A stretch of 64,000 nucleotides of DNA from Glycocaulis sp. (GCA_022565665.1 JAIUMI010000002.1:207060-271059), one strand, 5' to 3'. Positions 1 through 10,107 are shown, numbered from the stretch's first letter. The notes: a model not told the origin generated them from the letters alone. Program-made: numbers and translations.

Positions 1-1742
1 GTGTATTCGTGCACCGGACGGTCGCCAAGCGTGACCTTGCCGGTCCTTTCCTCATACCAGGCAAGCGTGTGCTTCATCCATTTCTTGTCGTCGCGCTCGG
101 GGAAGTCCTCGCGCGCATGGGCGCCGCGGCTCTCCGTGCGTGCCGCCGCCGAGTTCACGGTGACGGCGGCCTGCGCGATGAGATTGTCGAACTCCAGCGC
201 TTCGACAAGGTCCGTATTCCAGATCATGGAGCGGTCCTGAATCGCGATATCGCCAGAGCCGGAGATCACCTTGGCGATACGCTCCACGCCCTCGTCCAGC
301 ACGTCCTGCGTGCGGAACACGGCGCAGTTTTCCTGCATGGCACGCTGCATGTCGAGGCGCAGCCTGGCGGTCGGCGTGCCACCACTTGCATTGCGGAAGC
401 GGTCAAAGCGGGCCAGCGTCGCCTCGCCCGCATCTTTCGGCAGTTCGGCCTGATTGGCACCACTCTGAGTGGTTTCCGCGCAGCGCAGACCCGCCGCACG
501 GCCAAATACGACGAGATCGATCAGCGAGTTGGAGCCCAGACGGTTGGCGCCATGGACCGACACACACGCCGCTTCGCCGACGGCCATCAGGCCGGGCACG
601 ACATGGTCAGGATCGCCGCCGACTTTGGTCAGCACTTCGCCGTGATAATTGGTCGGGATGCCGCCCATATTATAGTGGACGGTCGGCAGGACCGGGATCG
701 GCTCGCGTGTCACATCCACGCCGGCAAAGATTTTTGCGCTTTCCGAAATGCCGGGCAGGCGCTCATGCAGCACTTTGGGATCAAGGTGATCAAGGTGCAG
801 GAAGATATGGTCCTTGTTCGGGCCCACGCCGCGCCCTTCACGGATCTCGATCGTCATGGAGCGTGAGACGACATCGCGGCTGGCAAGGTCCTTCGCGGAC
901 GGCGCATAGCGCTCCATGAAGCGTTCGCCTTCGGAATTGGTGAGATACCCGCCCTCGCCGCGCGCGCCTTCGGTGATGAGGCAGCCTGCGCCATAGATGC
1001 CGGTCGGGTGGAACTGGACGAACTCCATGTCCTGCAGCGGCAGGCCAGCCCGCAGGACCATGGCATTGCCGTCGCCGGTGCAGGTGTGGGCGCTGGTGGC
1101 AGAGAAGTAAGCGCGGCCATAGCCGCCGGTCGCCAGAATGGTTTTCTGCGCGCGGAAGCGGTGCAGCGTACCGTCATCGAGCTTCCAGGCGGTGACGCCC
1201 CGGCACACGCCCTCATCATCCATGATGAGGTCGAGCGCGAAATACTCGATGAAGAACTCGGTCGAATGGCGAAGCGACTGGCCGTAGAGCGTGTGCAGGA
1301 TGGCATGGCCGGTACGGTCAGCCGCCGCGCAGGTGCGCTGGACGGGGCCTTCGCCATAATTGCGGGTCATGCCGCCAAAGGCGCGCTGATAGATCTTGCC
1401 CTCTTCAGTGCGCGAGAAGGGCACGCCCCAGTGCTCCAGCTCGTACACGGCGGCGGGCGCCTCGCGGCAGAGATATTCAATCGCGTCCTGATCGCCCAGC
1501 CAGTCCGACCCTTTGACGGTGTCGTACATGTGCCAGCGCCAGTCATCCTCGCCCATATTGCCAAGGCTGGCCGAGATGCCGCCCTGCGCTGCAACCGTGT
1601 GGGAGCGCGTGGGGAACACCTTGGAGATGCACGCGGTTTTCAGGCCCGCCTGCGCCGCGCCCAGCGCGGCACGCAGGCCGGAGCCGCCCGCACCCACCAC
1701 GACAACATCAAACGTATGGTCGATCCACTTGTAGTCAGACAT
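1..1742 (-). CDS. sdhA: succinate dehydrogenase flavoprotein subunit (partial, C-terminus cut by window edge)
   Basis: Catalytic FAD subunit of complex II, oxidising succinate to fumarate in the TCA cycle at the inner face of the membrane. The protein begins [20 protein letters not shown], giving the N-terminal dinucleotide-binding glycine motif. The FAD-attachment region [15 protein letters not shown], the substrate-side HPTGIYGAG and the typical C-terminal KWMKHTLAW block all follow. About 580 residues are present and translation is open at base 1, so only a short C-terminal tail, roughly 12-20 residues by comparison with the family, is missing. It is the third gene of sdhCDA, 13 nt after sdhD; sdhB would be expected to the left of the window. 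No frameshift or unusual residue was seen. Confidence 0.98.
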   Translation of the reverse strand, partial: MSDYKWIDHTFDVVVVGAGGSGLRAALGAAQAGLKTACISKVFPTRSHTVAAQGGISASLGNMGEDDWRWHMYDTVKGSDWLGDQDAIEYLCREAPAAVYELEHWGVPFSRTEEGKIYQRAFGGMTRNYGEGPVQRTCAAADRTGHAILHTLYGQSLRHSTEFFIEYFALDLIMDDEGVCRGVTAWKLDDGTLHRFRAQKTILATGGYGRAYFSATSAHTCTGDGNAMVLRAGLPLQDMEFVQFHPTGIYGAGCLITEGARGEGGYLTNSEGERFMERYAPSAKDLASRDVVSRSMTIEIREGRGVGPNKDHIFLHLDHLDPKVLHERLPGISESAKIFAGVDVTREPIPVLPTVHYNMGGIPTNYHGEVLTKVGGDPDHVVPGLMAVGEAACVSVHGANRLGSNSLIDLVVFGRAAGLRCAETTQSGANQAELPKDAGEATLARFDRFRNASGGTPTARLRLDMQRAMQENCAVFRTQDVLDEGVERIAKVISGSGDIAIQDRSMIWNTDLVEALEFDNLIAQAAVTVNSAAARTESRGAHAREDFPERDDKKWMKHTLAWYEERTGKVTLGDRPVHEY

Positions 1743-1755
1743 CAGCGTCGAACTC

Positions 1756-2133
1756 CTAGCGCGCGAGCGCGAGTACGGAATAGAGAACAGCGATCCACAA
1801 GCCCGCCGCCACGAAGGTGTTGAGGACCAACAAGGCCGCACGGGTGCCGGCCTTCGAAATGTAGTCCTCAATCACGGTCTGGAGACCGAGGCGCATGTGA
1901 TAAAGCGCCGCAGTCATGGCCAGAAGCGTGAGGATCGCGCCAAAGGGCGAGCCGATCCATGCGGTGGCCGCCTCATAGCCCGCGCCCGTGTTCTTCGCGA
2001 GCTCCACCAAGAAGAGCGGCATGAGCACGACCAGCGCGAGCGCGCTGACACGCTGGGCGATGAAATGGCCGGTACCGGACTTGGCTGAGCCGAGCCCGCG
2101 AACGCGGGCGAGAGGCGTGCGGAAATCGCTCAT
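1756..2133 (-). CDS. sdhD: succinate dehydrogenase membrane anchor subunit SdhD
   Basis: Small hydrophobic anchor (125 aa) that with SdhC binds heme b and the quinone site of complex II. Three membrane segments are visible (about residues 28-45, 60-80 and 100-122). His79 in the segment [15 protein letters not shown] matches the conserved histidine and downstream Asp/Tyr of the family. The ATG overlaps the sdhC stop as TAATG, implying coupled translation. A longer upstream reading in this frame only runs through sdhC and is not the gene. Confidence 0.95.
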   Translation of the reverse strand: MSDFRTPLARVRGLGSAKSGTGHFIAQRVSALALVVLMPLFLVELAKNTGAGYEAATAWIGSPFGAILTLLAMTAALYHMRLGLQTVIEDYISKAGTRAALLVLNTFVAAGLWIAVLYSVLALAR

Positions 2134-2528
2134 TAGACCAGCCCTCCCACGATCCAGATAGCCGCGGTGATGATCACCGCGCCGCCAATGATGAGGATGG
2201 AGCGCAGGTTGGAGCCCTTGGCGTCCAGCCCCAGCCCGACATCCCAGGCCAGATGCCTGAGCCCGTTCAGCAGATGATAGACGACGGAGAAGGTGAAACC
2301 GATGAGAGCAAGCGTGATGAGGATGCCAAACGGCCCCGCTTTTACGCCTTCCCACATGCCATAGGCCTCGGGGCCGGAGGCGAGCAGGACCAGCCAGACA
2401 GACACGAGCACCGCGCCGATATAGTTCGCGACGCCCGTTGCCCGGTGGAGGATGGAGGAGGCCATGGTGGGGTGCCAGCGCCAGACCTGAACGTGTGGCG
2501 AGAGGGGCCGGGATGAGTTGGGTGCCAT
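2133..2528 (-). CDS. sdhC: succinate dehydrogenase cytochrome b556 subunit SdhC
   Basis: 131-aa heme b anchor of complex II and first gene of the sdhCDA operon. It opens with the family-typical RPLSPHVQVW, then has the SILHRATG motif (His28-Arg29) at the start of the first membrane helix. YHLLNGLRHLAWD (His85, Arg91, His92) supplies the heme-ligand region. Three membrane segments lie near 35-51, 66-88 and 109-129. The start is the ATG at 2528. The 270-bp gap upstream is shared with a divergent short-chain dehydrogenase gene and should hold both promoters; I could not pick a convincing -35/-10 pair. Confidence 0.96.
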   Translation of the reverse strand: MAPNSSRPLSPHVQVWRWHPTMASSILHRATGVANYIGAVLVSVWLVLLASGPEAYGMWEGVKAGPFGILITLALIGFTFSVVYHLLNGLRHLAWDVGLGLDAKGSNLRSILIIGGAVIITAAIWIVGGLV

Positions 2529-2798
2529 GGCGACAGATCCGCCTTGTTTGAAAGAAGAGGGTATAAGACCAGTCCGGCCGAGAAGGGCGGTGCTTTGCTT
2601 GCCGATGTCTTAACCGGCCTGAAACAGCCGCCATTGGCATCAGGCCCGCCCCTTTGGCCCTTGCGGCGAGACAATAATCCTCAAGCGTTCAAGGTCAATG
2701 TGAGGGGGCTGCTTGTCCCATGATATCTGGCAGCGCCTGCATTGACCGTTCCGCGCCCGCTTGCCACCGTGCGGGTGGAAAAGGCGGGAGGGCGGTTC

Positions 2799-3680
2799 AT
2801 GCAGGATCTTGTACGCAGCGCGGTGGTGACCGGCACGTCCACCGGCATTGGCCGGGCATGCGTAGAGAAATTCGTCGCCGAGGGCTGGCAGGTATTTGCT
2901 GGCATACGCAAAGCCGAGGATGGCGAACGCCTGAAAGCCGAGATCGGCGAGGCGGTCATCCCGCTCATCTTCGATGTCACCGACGGCGAAGCGGTGGCCA
3001 AAGCGGGCGAATATGTGCGCGAGGCGCTGATGGGCTCCACCCTCGGCGCGCTGATCAATAATGCCGGTATCGCCGTTGCAGGCCCGCTGCTTCATCTGCC
3101 CGTCGAGGAGATGGAAAAGCAGATGGATGTGAACGTCACCGGCCAGCTGCGCGCGGTGCAGGCCTTTGCGCCGCTTCTGGGCGCTGACCGGAGCCTGTCC
3201 GGCGCGCCGGGGCGGATCGTGAATATCTCGTCCGTGGCAGGCTTCAGCGCCAATCCGCTGCTTACCCCCTATTCCTGCTCGAAATTCGCGATGGAGGCGT
3301 TCACGCAGGGCCTGCGGCGTGAACTGATGATGTATGGCATTGATGTCGTCGCCATCAATCCCGGCCCCATCGCCACGCCGATCTGGGACAAGGCCGAGGC
3401 GATGGATGCCGAGCAATATGCCCATACCGACTATATCGGCGCGATCAGGCGTATCCTGAGCTACATGCTGGAGCGCGGCCGCAATGGCTTGCCTGCCTCA
3501 AGGGTCGCCGACGCGGTCTGGACCGCGATCACCGCCAAACGGCCAAAGCTCAACACCGTCATCACGCCTGAACCCTTCACCCAGTTTCTGCTGGGCGCTC
3601 TGCCCGGCCGCATGTCTGACCGCCTGATCACCAGGCGCCTCGGCCTGACGCCTGAAGCGCTCGCCAAAACCGCCAAATGA
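2799..3680 (+). CDS. SDR family NAD(P)-dependent oxidoreductase
   Basis: Classical short-chain dehydrogenase/reductase of 293 aa. The cofactor motif TGTSTGIG is at residues 11-18, NNAG at 87-90, the catalytic serine region NISS at 142-145 and the catalytic pair Tyr158-x3-Lys162 in PYSCSK. The start chosen is the ATG at 2799, preceded by a GGGAGGGCGG ribosome-binding site; an in-frame upstream start at 2742 has no such site and adds residues outside the fold. The substrate is unknown. It ends 12 nt before the DUF885 gene on the same strand, so the two are probably co-transcribed. Confidence 0.9.
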   Translation: MQDLVRSAVVTGTSTGIGRACVEKFVAEGWQVFAGIRKAEDGERLKAEIGEAVIPLIFDVTDGEAVAKAGEYVREALMGSTLGALINNAGIAVAGPLLHLPVEEMEKQMDVNVTGQLRAVQAFAPLLGADRSLSGAPGRIVNISSVAGFSANPLLTPYSCSKFAMEAFTQGLRRELMMYGIDVVAINPGPIATPIWDKAEAMDAEQYAHTDYIGAIRRILSYMLERGRNGLPASRVADAVWTAITAKRPKLNTVITPEPFTQFLLGALPGRMSDRLITRRLGLTPEALAKTAK

Positions 3681-3692
3681 GGAGATTACCCC

Positions 3693-5441
3693 ATGCGCCA
3701 GCTCGCTGCCGGTATCGCCGCGACCTTGTTGCTGACCGCCAGCGCGTTGGCGGACGATAACAGCGCCTTTGCCACGCTTGTCGCCGATTACGAGGCCTGG
3801 CATGCCGAGCGCAATCTCTCCGCCCGCGCCCGTGACGGCGATCTGGAAGCCGCCCGGCTCTGGCGCGATGTGTCACCGGAAGGCGTGGCTCAGTATGACG
3901 AGGACATGGCCCGCTTTTACGCGCGGCTGCAGACGATCAGCCTAGACGGGCTGGACCAGACCGAGCGGGCCTCGTTCGCGGTGCTGGAATATCTCCTGCG
4001 CAGCGCCGTCGAGTTGCCGCGCGCGCAATCCATGCTGATGCCCTTCCTCAACGATTCCGGTTTCCACACCGAGGCCGAATATGCCGCCATGGGCGTGCGG
4101 GTGCGCAATGCGGCGGAAGCCGAAGCCTGGATCGACCGGCTGTCGGCCCTGCCGGACTGGCTCGATACGCATATTGGCTGGATGGAGCGTGCGATTGAAG
4201 AGGGCTGGACCCAGCCGCGCATCATCGTCCCCGGTGTGATCAGCCAGATCGACGCCCAGATCAAGGAGAACCCGGAAGAATCCACCTTCTTCATGCCGCT
4301 GGCGAACCTTCCTTCCAGCCTTTCAGCCGACGAACGCGAAGGCCTGCAGGCACGCGGGCGCGCGGCCATTCTCGAAGAGGTCAATCCCGCGCTGGAACGT
4401 CTGAAGAACTGGTTTGAAACGGTCTATCTGCCCGCCGCGCGAGAGAGTACCGGCATTTCCGAGGTGCCGGGCGGGCGGGCCTACTACCGGGCTCTGGTGC
4501 GCCATCACACCACGCTGGACGTGACACCGGAGGAAATCCACCAGACCGGTCTTGCCGAAGTGGCCCGCGTGCGCGCCGAAATGGATGAGGTGATCGCACG
4601 CACCGGGTTTGAGGGCAGTTTTGCCGAGTTCACGCATTACCTGCGCACCGATCCGCGCTTTTATGCGCAGAGCGAGATGGAGCTGATGATGCGCGCCTCC
4701 TATCTCGCCAAGCTCGCCGATGATGCGATGCCGGCCCTGTTCAATCACCTGCCGCGCCTGCCTTATGGCGTACGGCCCGTGCCCGCGGCGCTCGCCCCCA
4801 CCTACACCACGGGGCGCTACTGGGCGGGTGATGCGGCTTCGGGCCGGGCGGGCGCCTATCTGGTCAATACCTATGCGCTCGACCAGCGCCCGCTCTACGA
4901 GCTGCCCGCGCTCACCCTGCACGAAGCGGTGCCTGGCCATCACCACCAGATCGCCATTGCGCAGGAGCTCGAAGACCTGCCCGATTTCCGCCGCCAGACC
5001 TATATCACCGCCTTTGGCGAGGGCTGGGGTCTTTATTCGGAGTTTCTCGGCCTCGATATGGGCTTTTATGAAGACCCGTATGAGGATTTCGGGCGGCTCT
5101 CCTACGAGATGTGGCGCGCCTGCCGCCTCGTGGTGGATACCGGCATCCATTATTTCGGCTGGACACGCGAGGAGGCCGAGGCCTGCTTCCTTGAGAACTC
5201 GGCCCTCTCCCCGCTGAACATCACCAATGAGGTGCTGCGCTATATCTCATGGCCGGGACAGGCGCTCGCCTACAAGACCGGCGAGATCATGCTGCGTCGG
5301 CTGCGCCGCGAAGGCGAGGAACGCCTGGGCGAAAACTTCGATCTGGCTGATTTTCACGACACGATACTCGAAGAAGGCGCCCTGCCGCTCTCCTATCTGG
5401 AAGAGAAGCTGGAAGCCTGGATCGCAGAGCGGGAGGGGTAA
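3693..5441 (+). CDS. DUF885 family secreted putative metallohydrolase
   Basis: 582-aa protein of the DUF885 (PF05960) family, a group of predicted metallopeptidases whose substrates are mostly unknown. A cleavable signal peptide is visible (MRQLAAGIAATLLLTASALA, cut likely before DD), so it acts in the periplasm or outside. The family signature HEAVPGHHHQ begins at His410 and resembles an HExxxH metal site; a second block GEGWGLYSE begins near residue 442 and supplies a likely Glu ligand. It follows the SDR gene by 12 nt. Metal dependence is an inference from the motif. Confidence 0.88.
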   Translation: MRQLAAGIAATLLLTASALADDNSAFATLVADYEAWHAERNLSARARDGDLEAARLWRDVSPEGVAQYDEDMARFYARLQTISLDGLDQTERASFAVLEYLLRSAVELPRAQSMLMPFLNDSGFHTEAEYAAMGVRVRNAAEAEAWIDRLSALPDWLDTHIGWMERAIEEGWTQPRIIVPGVISQIDAQIKENPEESTFFMPLANLPSSLSADEREGLQARGRAAILEEVNPALERLKNWFETVYLPAARESTGISEVPGGRAYYRALVRHHTTLDVTPEEIHQTGLAEVARVRAEMDEVIARTGFEGSFAEFTHYLRTDPRFYAQSEMELMMRASYLAKLADDAMPALFNHLPRLPYGVRPVPAALAPTYTTGRYWAGDAASGRAGAYLVNTYALDQRPLYELPALTLHEAVPGHHHQIAIAQELEDLPDFRRQTYITAFGEGWGLYSEFLGLDMGFYEDPYEDFGRLSYEMWRACRLVVDTGIHYFGWTREEAEACFLENSALSPLNITNEVLRYISWPGQALAYKTGEIMLRRLRREGEERLGENFDLADFHDTILEEGALPLSYLEEKLEAWIAEREG

Positions 5442-5522
5442 TAAGCTCTACCGGCTGTCATGGCCCGGTTTATCCGGGCTCCCCATACCTAAGAGGCTAC
5501 ATTTCGGGCCGCGAAGCGGCCC

Positions 5523-5544
5523 GCAAGGGCGACCGCCCGCCCGC
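5523..5544 (+). repeat. dispersed repeat family B, short copy
   Basis: A 22-bp core (GCAAGGGCGACC followed by GCCCGCCCGC) identical to bases 10019-10040 and closely similar to 43869-43890. Here only the core is kept; the roughly 70-bp tail seen in the other two copies is absent. It lies in the gap between two convergent genes. Confidence 0.6.
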
Positions 5545-5590
5545 GACTTTTCGCGGAACATCGCAACGCGGATGCATTGCGGACCTCAAG

Positions 5591-5631
5591 AGGCATGGGT
5601 CCCCCGGACCGCTTCGCGGCCGGAGGATGAC
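5591..5631 (+). repeat. dispersed palindromic repeat family A (REP-like), copy 1
   Basis: 41-bp unit running from AGGCATGGGT to GGATGAC with a GC-rich inner hairpin (CCGGACCGC / GCGGCCGG). Its reverse complement recurs at 9878-9918 with a single mismatch. Both copies are strictly intergenic. Size, internal palindrome and location resemble REP elements. Confidence 0.7.
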
Positions 5632-5652
5632 GCCCGTGATCCTCCAACAAAG

Positions 5653-5682
5653 AAAACCCCGGACGTTGCCGTCCGGGGTTTT
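5653..5682. terminator. bidirectional intrinsic terminator between DUF885 gene and acnA
   Basis: Perfect 9-bp stem CCCCGGACG (5657-5665), loop TTGC, CGTCCGGGG (5670-5678), flanked by AAAA on the left and TTTT on the right, so it can stop transcription from both strands. It lies 25 bp past the acnA stop on the minus strand. The same stem is used at 32691-32712. Confidence 0.88.
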
Positions 5683-5707
5683 GCATTTCTAAAGGGATAA
5701 ACCCGCC

Positions 5708-8386
5708 TTAGGCCGCAGCGCGCTGGCGCAGCACGTAGTGCAGGATCCCGCCATTGCGGAAGTAATCGAGCTCATTCTCGGTATCGATGGCGGCGCGCAG
5801 AGTCACCGTCTTCACCGAGCCGTCCGCCTTTGTGATGGTCGCCTTGACATCGCCGCGCGGGGTGATGGAGGAGACGCCTTCCAGCGTCACGGTCTCATCG
5901 CCTTTCAGACCCAGCGACTCCCAGCTCTCACCATCCTTGAAGACCAGCGGCAGAACGCCCATCCCGATCAGGTTGGAGCGGTGGATACGCTCGAAGCTCT
6001 CGGTGATGACCGCCTTCACGCCCAGCAGGCGCGTGCCCTTGGCCGCCCAGTCACGCGAGGAGCCCGTGCCGTATTCCTTGCCGCCGAAGACGACCAGCGG
6101 GCGGCCCTCTTCCATGTATTTCATGGCGGCGTCATAGATCGGCATCTGTTCGCCTGACGGGTGATGGACCGTCACCCCGCCCTCAACGCCCGGCACCATC
6201 TGGTTCTTGATGCGGATATTGGCGAACGTGCCGCGCATCATCACATCGTGATGGCCCCGGCGCGCGCCATAAGAGTTGAAGTCCAGCGGCTCGACGCCAT
6301 TGGTCTGCAGCCATTGCCCGGCGGGGCTTGCCGCCTTGATGGAGCCGGCCGGCGAGATGTGGTCGGTGGTGATGCTATCGCCAAACAGGCCCAGAATACG
6401 CGCGCCCTTCACATCACCGGGCGCGGTCACGTCGGTGGACATGCCCTCAAAGAAGGGCGGGTTGGCGACATAGGTGGAGTCCGGCCAATCGTAAGTGAGG
6501 CCCGCACCGGCCTCGATTTTCTGCCAGTAGGTATCGCCCTTGAAGACGTCGGCATATCGGCTGGCAAACATCTCCGGCGTCACGGCCGAGCGGACCACTT
6601 CGGCGATCTCTGCCGAAGTCGGCCAGATGTCTTTCAGATAAACCGGCTCATTGGCGTCATCATAGCCGATCGGGTCTTCGGTGAGGTTGATATTCATCGT
6701 GCCGGCGAGCGCATAGGCGACGACCAGAGGCGGGCTCGCCAGATAGTTGGCGCGCACGTCCGGATTGACCCGGCCTTCGAAATTGCGGTTACCCGACAGG
6801 ACAGAGCAGGCCACCAGGTCGCCGGTCGAGATCGCCTTGGAGATCTTCTCGGGCAGCGGGCCGGAATTGCCGATACAGGTCGTGCAGCCATAGCCGACAA
6901 GGTTGAAGCCCAGCGCGTCAAGATCGTCCTGCAGACCGGCGCGCAACAGATAGTCGGTGACGACTTGGCTGCCGGGAGCCAGTGAAGTCTTCACCCAGGG
7001 CTGCACCTTGAGGCCACGCTTGACGGCATTGCGGGCCAGAAGCCCCGCACCCAGCATGACAGACGGGTTGGAGGTATTGGTGCACGAGGTGATCGCCGCG
7101 ATCACGACACTGCCATGGCCGACCGAGTATTCTTCACCCTCGACGCGCACCTGACGGGCACCGTCTTCCAGTTTCTTGAACTCGGAATCGAGCACCTTGG
7201 CGAATTCGTCAGCCGCATCGGCGAGCGCGACGCGATCCTGCGGACGCTTCGGTCCGGCCAGAGACGGTTCAACCGAGGCCAGATCAAGGTGCAGCGTATC
7301 GGTATAGACAGGATCGTCCTTGCGCTCGGGGCGGAACATGCCCTGCGCCTTGGAGTACTGCTCCACCAGCTTCACGCGCGCGGCGTCGCGGCCGGTGGAG
7401 GCAAGGTAGGCGAGCGTTTCGTTGTCTACGGGGAAGAAGCCGCAGGTCGCGCCGTATTCCGGGGCCATATTGGCGATAGTGGCCGCGTCTTCCAGTGACA
7501 GGCTATCAAGGCCCGCACCATAGAATTCCACGAACTTGCCGCCCACGCCCTTCTTGCGCAGCATCTGCACTACGGTGAGCACGAGGTCTGTCGCCGTCGC
7601 GCCCTCGGGCAGCTTGCCGGTCAATTTGAAGCCGATCACTTCCGGGATCAGCATGGAGACAGGCTGGCCGAGCATGGCCGCTTCAGCCTCGATGCCGCCC
7701 ACGCCCCAGCCGAGCACCGCAAGACCGTTGATCATGGTGGTGTGGCTGTCGGTGCCGACCAGCGTGTCGGGGAAAGCGTAGGTGACGCCGTCCTCATCCT
7801 TCGTCCAGACGGTCTGGGCGAGGTATTCAAGGTTCACTTGGTGGCAGATGCCCGTGCCCGGCGGGACGACGCGGAAATTGTCAAACGCGCTCGCGCCCCA
7901 TTTGAGGAACTTGTAGCGCTCGCCATTGCGCTCGTATTCGCGCTCCACATTGCGCTGGAAGCTGTCAGCGCCACCGAAATAGTCCACCATCACCGAGTGG
8001 TCGATCACCAGATCAACCGGCACCAGCGGGTTGACGCTTTTCGGGTCACCGCCCAGCGCCTTCGTGGCGTCGCGCATGGCGGCCAGGTCCACCACCGCCG
8101 GCACGCCGGTGAAATCCTGCATCAGCACGCGCGCCGGGCGGTACTGGATCTCGTGGTCAGACTTGCCGGTCTTCACCCATGCGGCCACCGCCTCGATATC
8201 GGCCCTGGTGACGGTGCGCCCGTCTTCAAAGCGTAGCAAGTTTTCCAGAAGGACTTTGAGCGTATAGGGCAGCTTCGACACGCCGGAGAGGCCGTTTTTC
8301 TCGGCCTCTTTCAGATCGAAATAGACGTAAGTCTTGCCATCAACGCTCATCTCGCGGCGGCATTTGAAGCTGTCCAGGGAAGCCAT
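5708..8386 (-). CDS. acnA: aconitate hydratase A
   Basis: TCA-cycle aconitase (892 aa) interconverting citrate and isocitrate, of the bifunctional AcnA/IRP1 type. Three 4Fe-4S ligands are visible: Cys435 in ITSCTNTSN, and Cys501 and Cys504 in [12 protein letters not shown]. The C-terminal swivel domain shows [15 protein letters not shown] with the catalytic-serine loop. The ATG at 8386 has a GAAGGA site just upstream; in-frame starts further up (to 8506) would add about 40 proline-rich residues unlike the family. Monocistronic, with a strong terminator after it. Confidence 0.98.
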   Translation of the reverse strand: MASLDSFKCRREMSVDGKTYVYFDLKEAEKNGLSGVSKLPYTLKVLLENLLRFEDGRTVTRADIEAVAAWVKTGKSDHEIQYRPARVLMQDFTGVPAVVDLAAMRDATKALGGDPKSVNPLVPVDLVIDHSVMVDYFGGADSFQRNVEREYERNGERYKFLKWGASAFDNFRVVPPGTGICHQVNLEYLAQTVWTKDEDGVTYAFPDTLVGTDSHTTMINGLAVLGWGVGGIEAEAAMLGQPVSMLIPEVIGFKLTGKLPEGATATDLVLTVVQMLRKKGVGGKFVEFYGAGLDSLSLEDAATIANMAPEYGATCGFFPVDNETLAYLASTGRDAARVKLVEQYSKAQGMFRPERKDDPVYTDTLHLDLASVEPSLAGPKRPQDRVALADAADEFAKVLDSEFKKLEDGARQVRVEGEEYSVGHGSVVIAAITSCTNTSNPSVMLGAGLLARNAVKRGLKVQPWVKTSLAPGSQVVTDYLLRAGLQDDLDALGFNLVGYGCTTCIGNSGPLPEKISKAISTGDLVACSVLSGNRNFEGRVNPDVRANYLASPPLVVAYALAGTMNINLTEDPIGYDDANEPVYLKDIWPTSAEIAEVVRSAVTPEMFASRYADVFKGDTYWQKIEAGAGLTYDWPDSTYVANPPFFEGMSTDVTAPGDVKGARILGLFGDSITTDHISPAGSIKAASPAGQWLQTNGVEPLDFNSYGARRGHHDVMMRGTFANIRIKNQMVPGVEGGVTVHHPSGEQMPIYDAAMKYMEEGRPLVVFGGKEYGTGSSRDWAAKGTRLLGVKAVITESFERIHRSNLIGMGVLPLVFKDGESWESLGLKGDETVTLEGVSSITPRGDVKATITKADGSVKTVTLRAAIDTENELDYFRNGGILHYVLRQRAAA

Positions 8387-8508
8387 GCTTGCATCCTTCA
8401 TCAAGGGGCCGGGCCTGCCTTGAGCCTCCGGCGAAGAGGGAAGCCGGGAGGGCGGGGCAGGTGGAAGTGTGACGGGGCGGGCCAGTGGCGCTACCGGACA
8501 CTGCAAAT

Positions 8509-8529
8509 CCCGCCTTCGGCGGGCCTTTT
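8509..8529. terminator. small hairpin between the divergent acnA and ccmA starts
   Basis: Stem CCCGCC, loop TTC, GGCGGG, followed by CCTTTT on the plus strand and by ATTT on the minus strand. It sits between two divergent start codons, so it would lie in the leader of one of the transcripts or act as an insulator. A terminator-like shape only; function not established. Confidence 0.4.
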
Positions 8530-8602
8530 AGCCCTGTCACGCGCGCGCCGCAATGCCACGCCCCCATTCCGTACACGCGGCTTTCACGCTAGGGCTTTTG
8601 CG

Positions 8603-9202
8603 ATGAGCATGCCTGCCGCCCTCCAAGTCAGCAATCTTGCCCTCTCGCGCGGCGGGCGGACCCTGCTGCGCGGGCTGTCGATTATGCTTGAAGCCGGCGA
8701 GGCGCTGGTGCTGACCGGGCCGAATGGCACCGGAAAAACCACGCTATTGCGCGCCATTGCGGGCCTTGTCCGGCCTGATGAGGGGGACATCATCGCTCCG
8801 CCTCTGGCTTATCTGGGTCACGGCGAGGCGCTCAAACCCTCAGAGACCGTGATCGACGCTATCAGCTTTGCTGCGCGCCTGCACGGCCATGTCTGGGGAG
8901 ACGGCAAGGGCGATGTGCGTATGGATGCGCTGAACGCCATGGGGCTGTCAAAGCGCGTCCTGCACACTTGCGGCCAGCTATCGGCCGGGCAGAAGCGCCG
9001 CCTCGCGATCGCGCGCCTGACCCTGCAGGAAGAGGCGCGCCTTTGGCTGATGGATGAGCCTGCTGCGCCGCTGGACGCTGCTGGCCGCGCCCTGCTCGCT
9101 GATCTGGTGGCGGATTTCCGCAAAGGCGGCGGCATGGTGATCGCGGCAACGCATACCGGTCTTGGCTGGACGGATGCGCAGGCGCTGGAGCTGCGCCCAT
9201 GA
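8603..9202 (+). CDS. ccmA: heme ABC exporter ATP-binding protein CcmA
   Basis: ATPase (199 aa) of the CcmABCDE heme-handling complex of System I cytochrome c maturation. Walker A GPNGTGKTT spans residues 39-47, the ABC signature appears as LSAGQKRR, and Walker B is LWLMDEPAAPLD. The start ATGAGCATG at 8603 is chosen because the fold begins immediately after it; an in-frame extension to 8420 is low-complexity and lacks homology-like features. The last 4 nt overlap ccmB (ATGA). Confidence 0.95.
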   Translation: MSMPAALQVSNLALSRGGRTLLRGLSIMLEAGEALVLTGPNGTGKTTLLRAIAGLVRPDEGDIIAPPLAYLGHGEALKPSETVIDAISFAARLHGHVWGDGKGDVRMDALNAMGLSKRVLHTCGQLSAGQKRRLAIARLTLQEEARLWLMDEPAAPLDAAGRALLADLVADFRKGGGMVIAATHTGLGWTDAQALELRP

Positions 9203-9867
9203 AGGCGCTCCGGGCGGTGTTCGTGCGCGAATGGAGGCTTGCCAGCGCGGGCGGAGGCGGACCGGCCGGTCCTGCCGCCTTCATGCTGGCCGCATTGGCA
9301 CTGGTGCCGCTGGCAATTGGCCCTGACCCGGATATCTTGCGCGCCGCCGCGCCCGGCGTCATCGCCTTTGCCGCGCTGCTGGCGAGCCTTCAGGGCGCAG
9401 AGCGTATGTTCGGCGATGATCTTTCCGACGGCACGCTGGAGCTCTATGCCCTCTCTCCGGTCTCCCTGACCGCCCTCTCCGCCATCAAGGCAGCGGCCTA
9501 TGTCAGCGCCGTGCTCTGGCCCGCGCCGGTGATCGGGTTTGTCGCCGCCATGGCCTATGGCATGGACGGGCCGTCCGCCGGAGCGCTCAGTCTCGGCCTC
9601 GTCCTCGCCCTTCCCGGCCTAGCGCTGGTTTCCGGCTTTGCAGGGGCGCTGGCGGCAGGGGTGAAGCGGGCAGGCCTGCTCATCGCGCTCATCGCCGCGC
9701 CGCTGCAGGTGCCGCTTCTCGTGTTCGTGGCAGGAGTCGGACGTGCCGCGCTGGAAGGCACAGGCCTCGCAGGCGCGAACCTGATGCTGGCGGGGGCCTT
9801 TTCGCTCGCCGCCCTCGCGCTCGCCCCGTTCGGCATGGCGGCGGCGCTGAAAGGGCGGCTGGAATAA
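9199..9867 (+). CDS. ccmB: heme exporter membrane protein CcmB
   Basis: 222-aa polytopic inner-membrane permease partner of CcmA, with about six hydrophobic segments starting near residue 25. The N-terminus (MKALRAVFVREWRLA) and the DLSDGTLELYALSP loop are characteristic of the family. Translation is probably coupled to ccmA through the 4-nt overlap. Unusually, ccmC does not follow directly: a 296-bp stretch filled with dispersed repeats separates them. Confidence 0.94.
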   Translation: MKALRAVFVREWRLASAGGGGPAGPAAFMLAALALVPLAIGPDPDILRAAAPGVIAFAALLASLQGAERMFGDDLSDGTLELYALSPVSLTALSAIKAAAYVSAVLWPAPVIGFVAAMAYGMDGPSAGALSLGLVLALPGLALVSGFAGALAAGVKRAGLLIALIAAPLQVPLLVFVAGVGRAALEGTGLAGANLMLAGAFSLAALALAPFGMAAALKGRLE

Positions 9868-9877
9868 CGCATCACAT

Positions 9878-9918
9878 GTCATCCTCCGGCCGCGTAGCGG
9901 TCCGGGGGACCCATGCCT
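9878..9918 (-). repeat. dispersed palindromic repeat family A, copy 2 (inverted)
   Basis: 41-bp reverse-complement copy of the unit at 5591-5631, with one mismatch in the inner loop (CGTAGCGG against the expected CGAAGCGG). It is paired with copy 3 in opposite orientation, like a two-REP BIME arrangement. Confidence 0.72.
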
Positions 9919-9946
9919 GAGAGGTTTGAGCAAGCGGGCTCTTTGC

Positions 9947-9980
9947 AGGCATGGGTCACCCGCATGAAGCGGGTGATGAC
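9947..9980 (+). repeat. dispersed palindromic repeat family A, copy 3 (different inner stem)
   Basis: Same outer ends as the other copies (AGGCATGGGT ... GATGAC) but a shorter, different inner hairpin, CACCCGC-ATGAA-GCGGGTG. The outer ends face those of copy 2, so the two can also pair with each other. Confidence 0.65.
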
Positions 9981-10018
9981 AATTCAATCGTTCTGCGCTC
10001 ATCCCGGCGTGCAGCGCC

Positions 10019-10107
10019 GCAAGGGCGACCGCCCGCCCGCAGCGATAGCGAGCCTGCGAGCGGCAAGCGAGGACCGGCCCCACGGATGTGGGGACGGACA
10101 AAAGAAA
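10019..10107 (+). repeat. dispersed repeat family B, long copy between ccmB and ccmC
   Basis: The 22-bp core is followed by AGCGATAGCGAGC and a hairpin CCCCAC-GGAT-GTGGGG. The same layout appears at 43869-43960 with more divergence. No open reading frame with a ribosome-binding site was seen inside it. Confidence 0.6.

Noticed and set aside
8387-8506. N-terminal extension of acnA (about 40 residues)
   Set aside because: Pro/Ser-rich, unlike the family, and the ATG at 8386 has a good ribosome-binding site.
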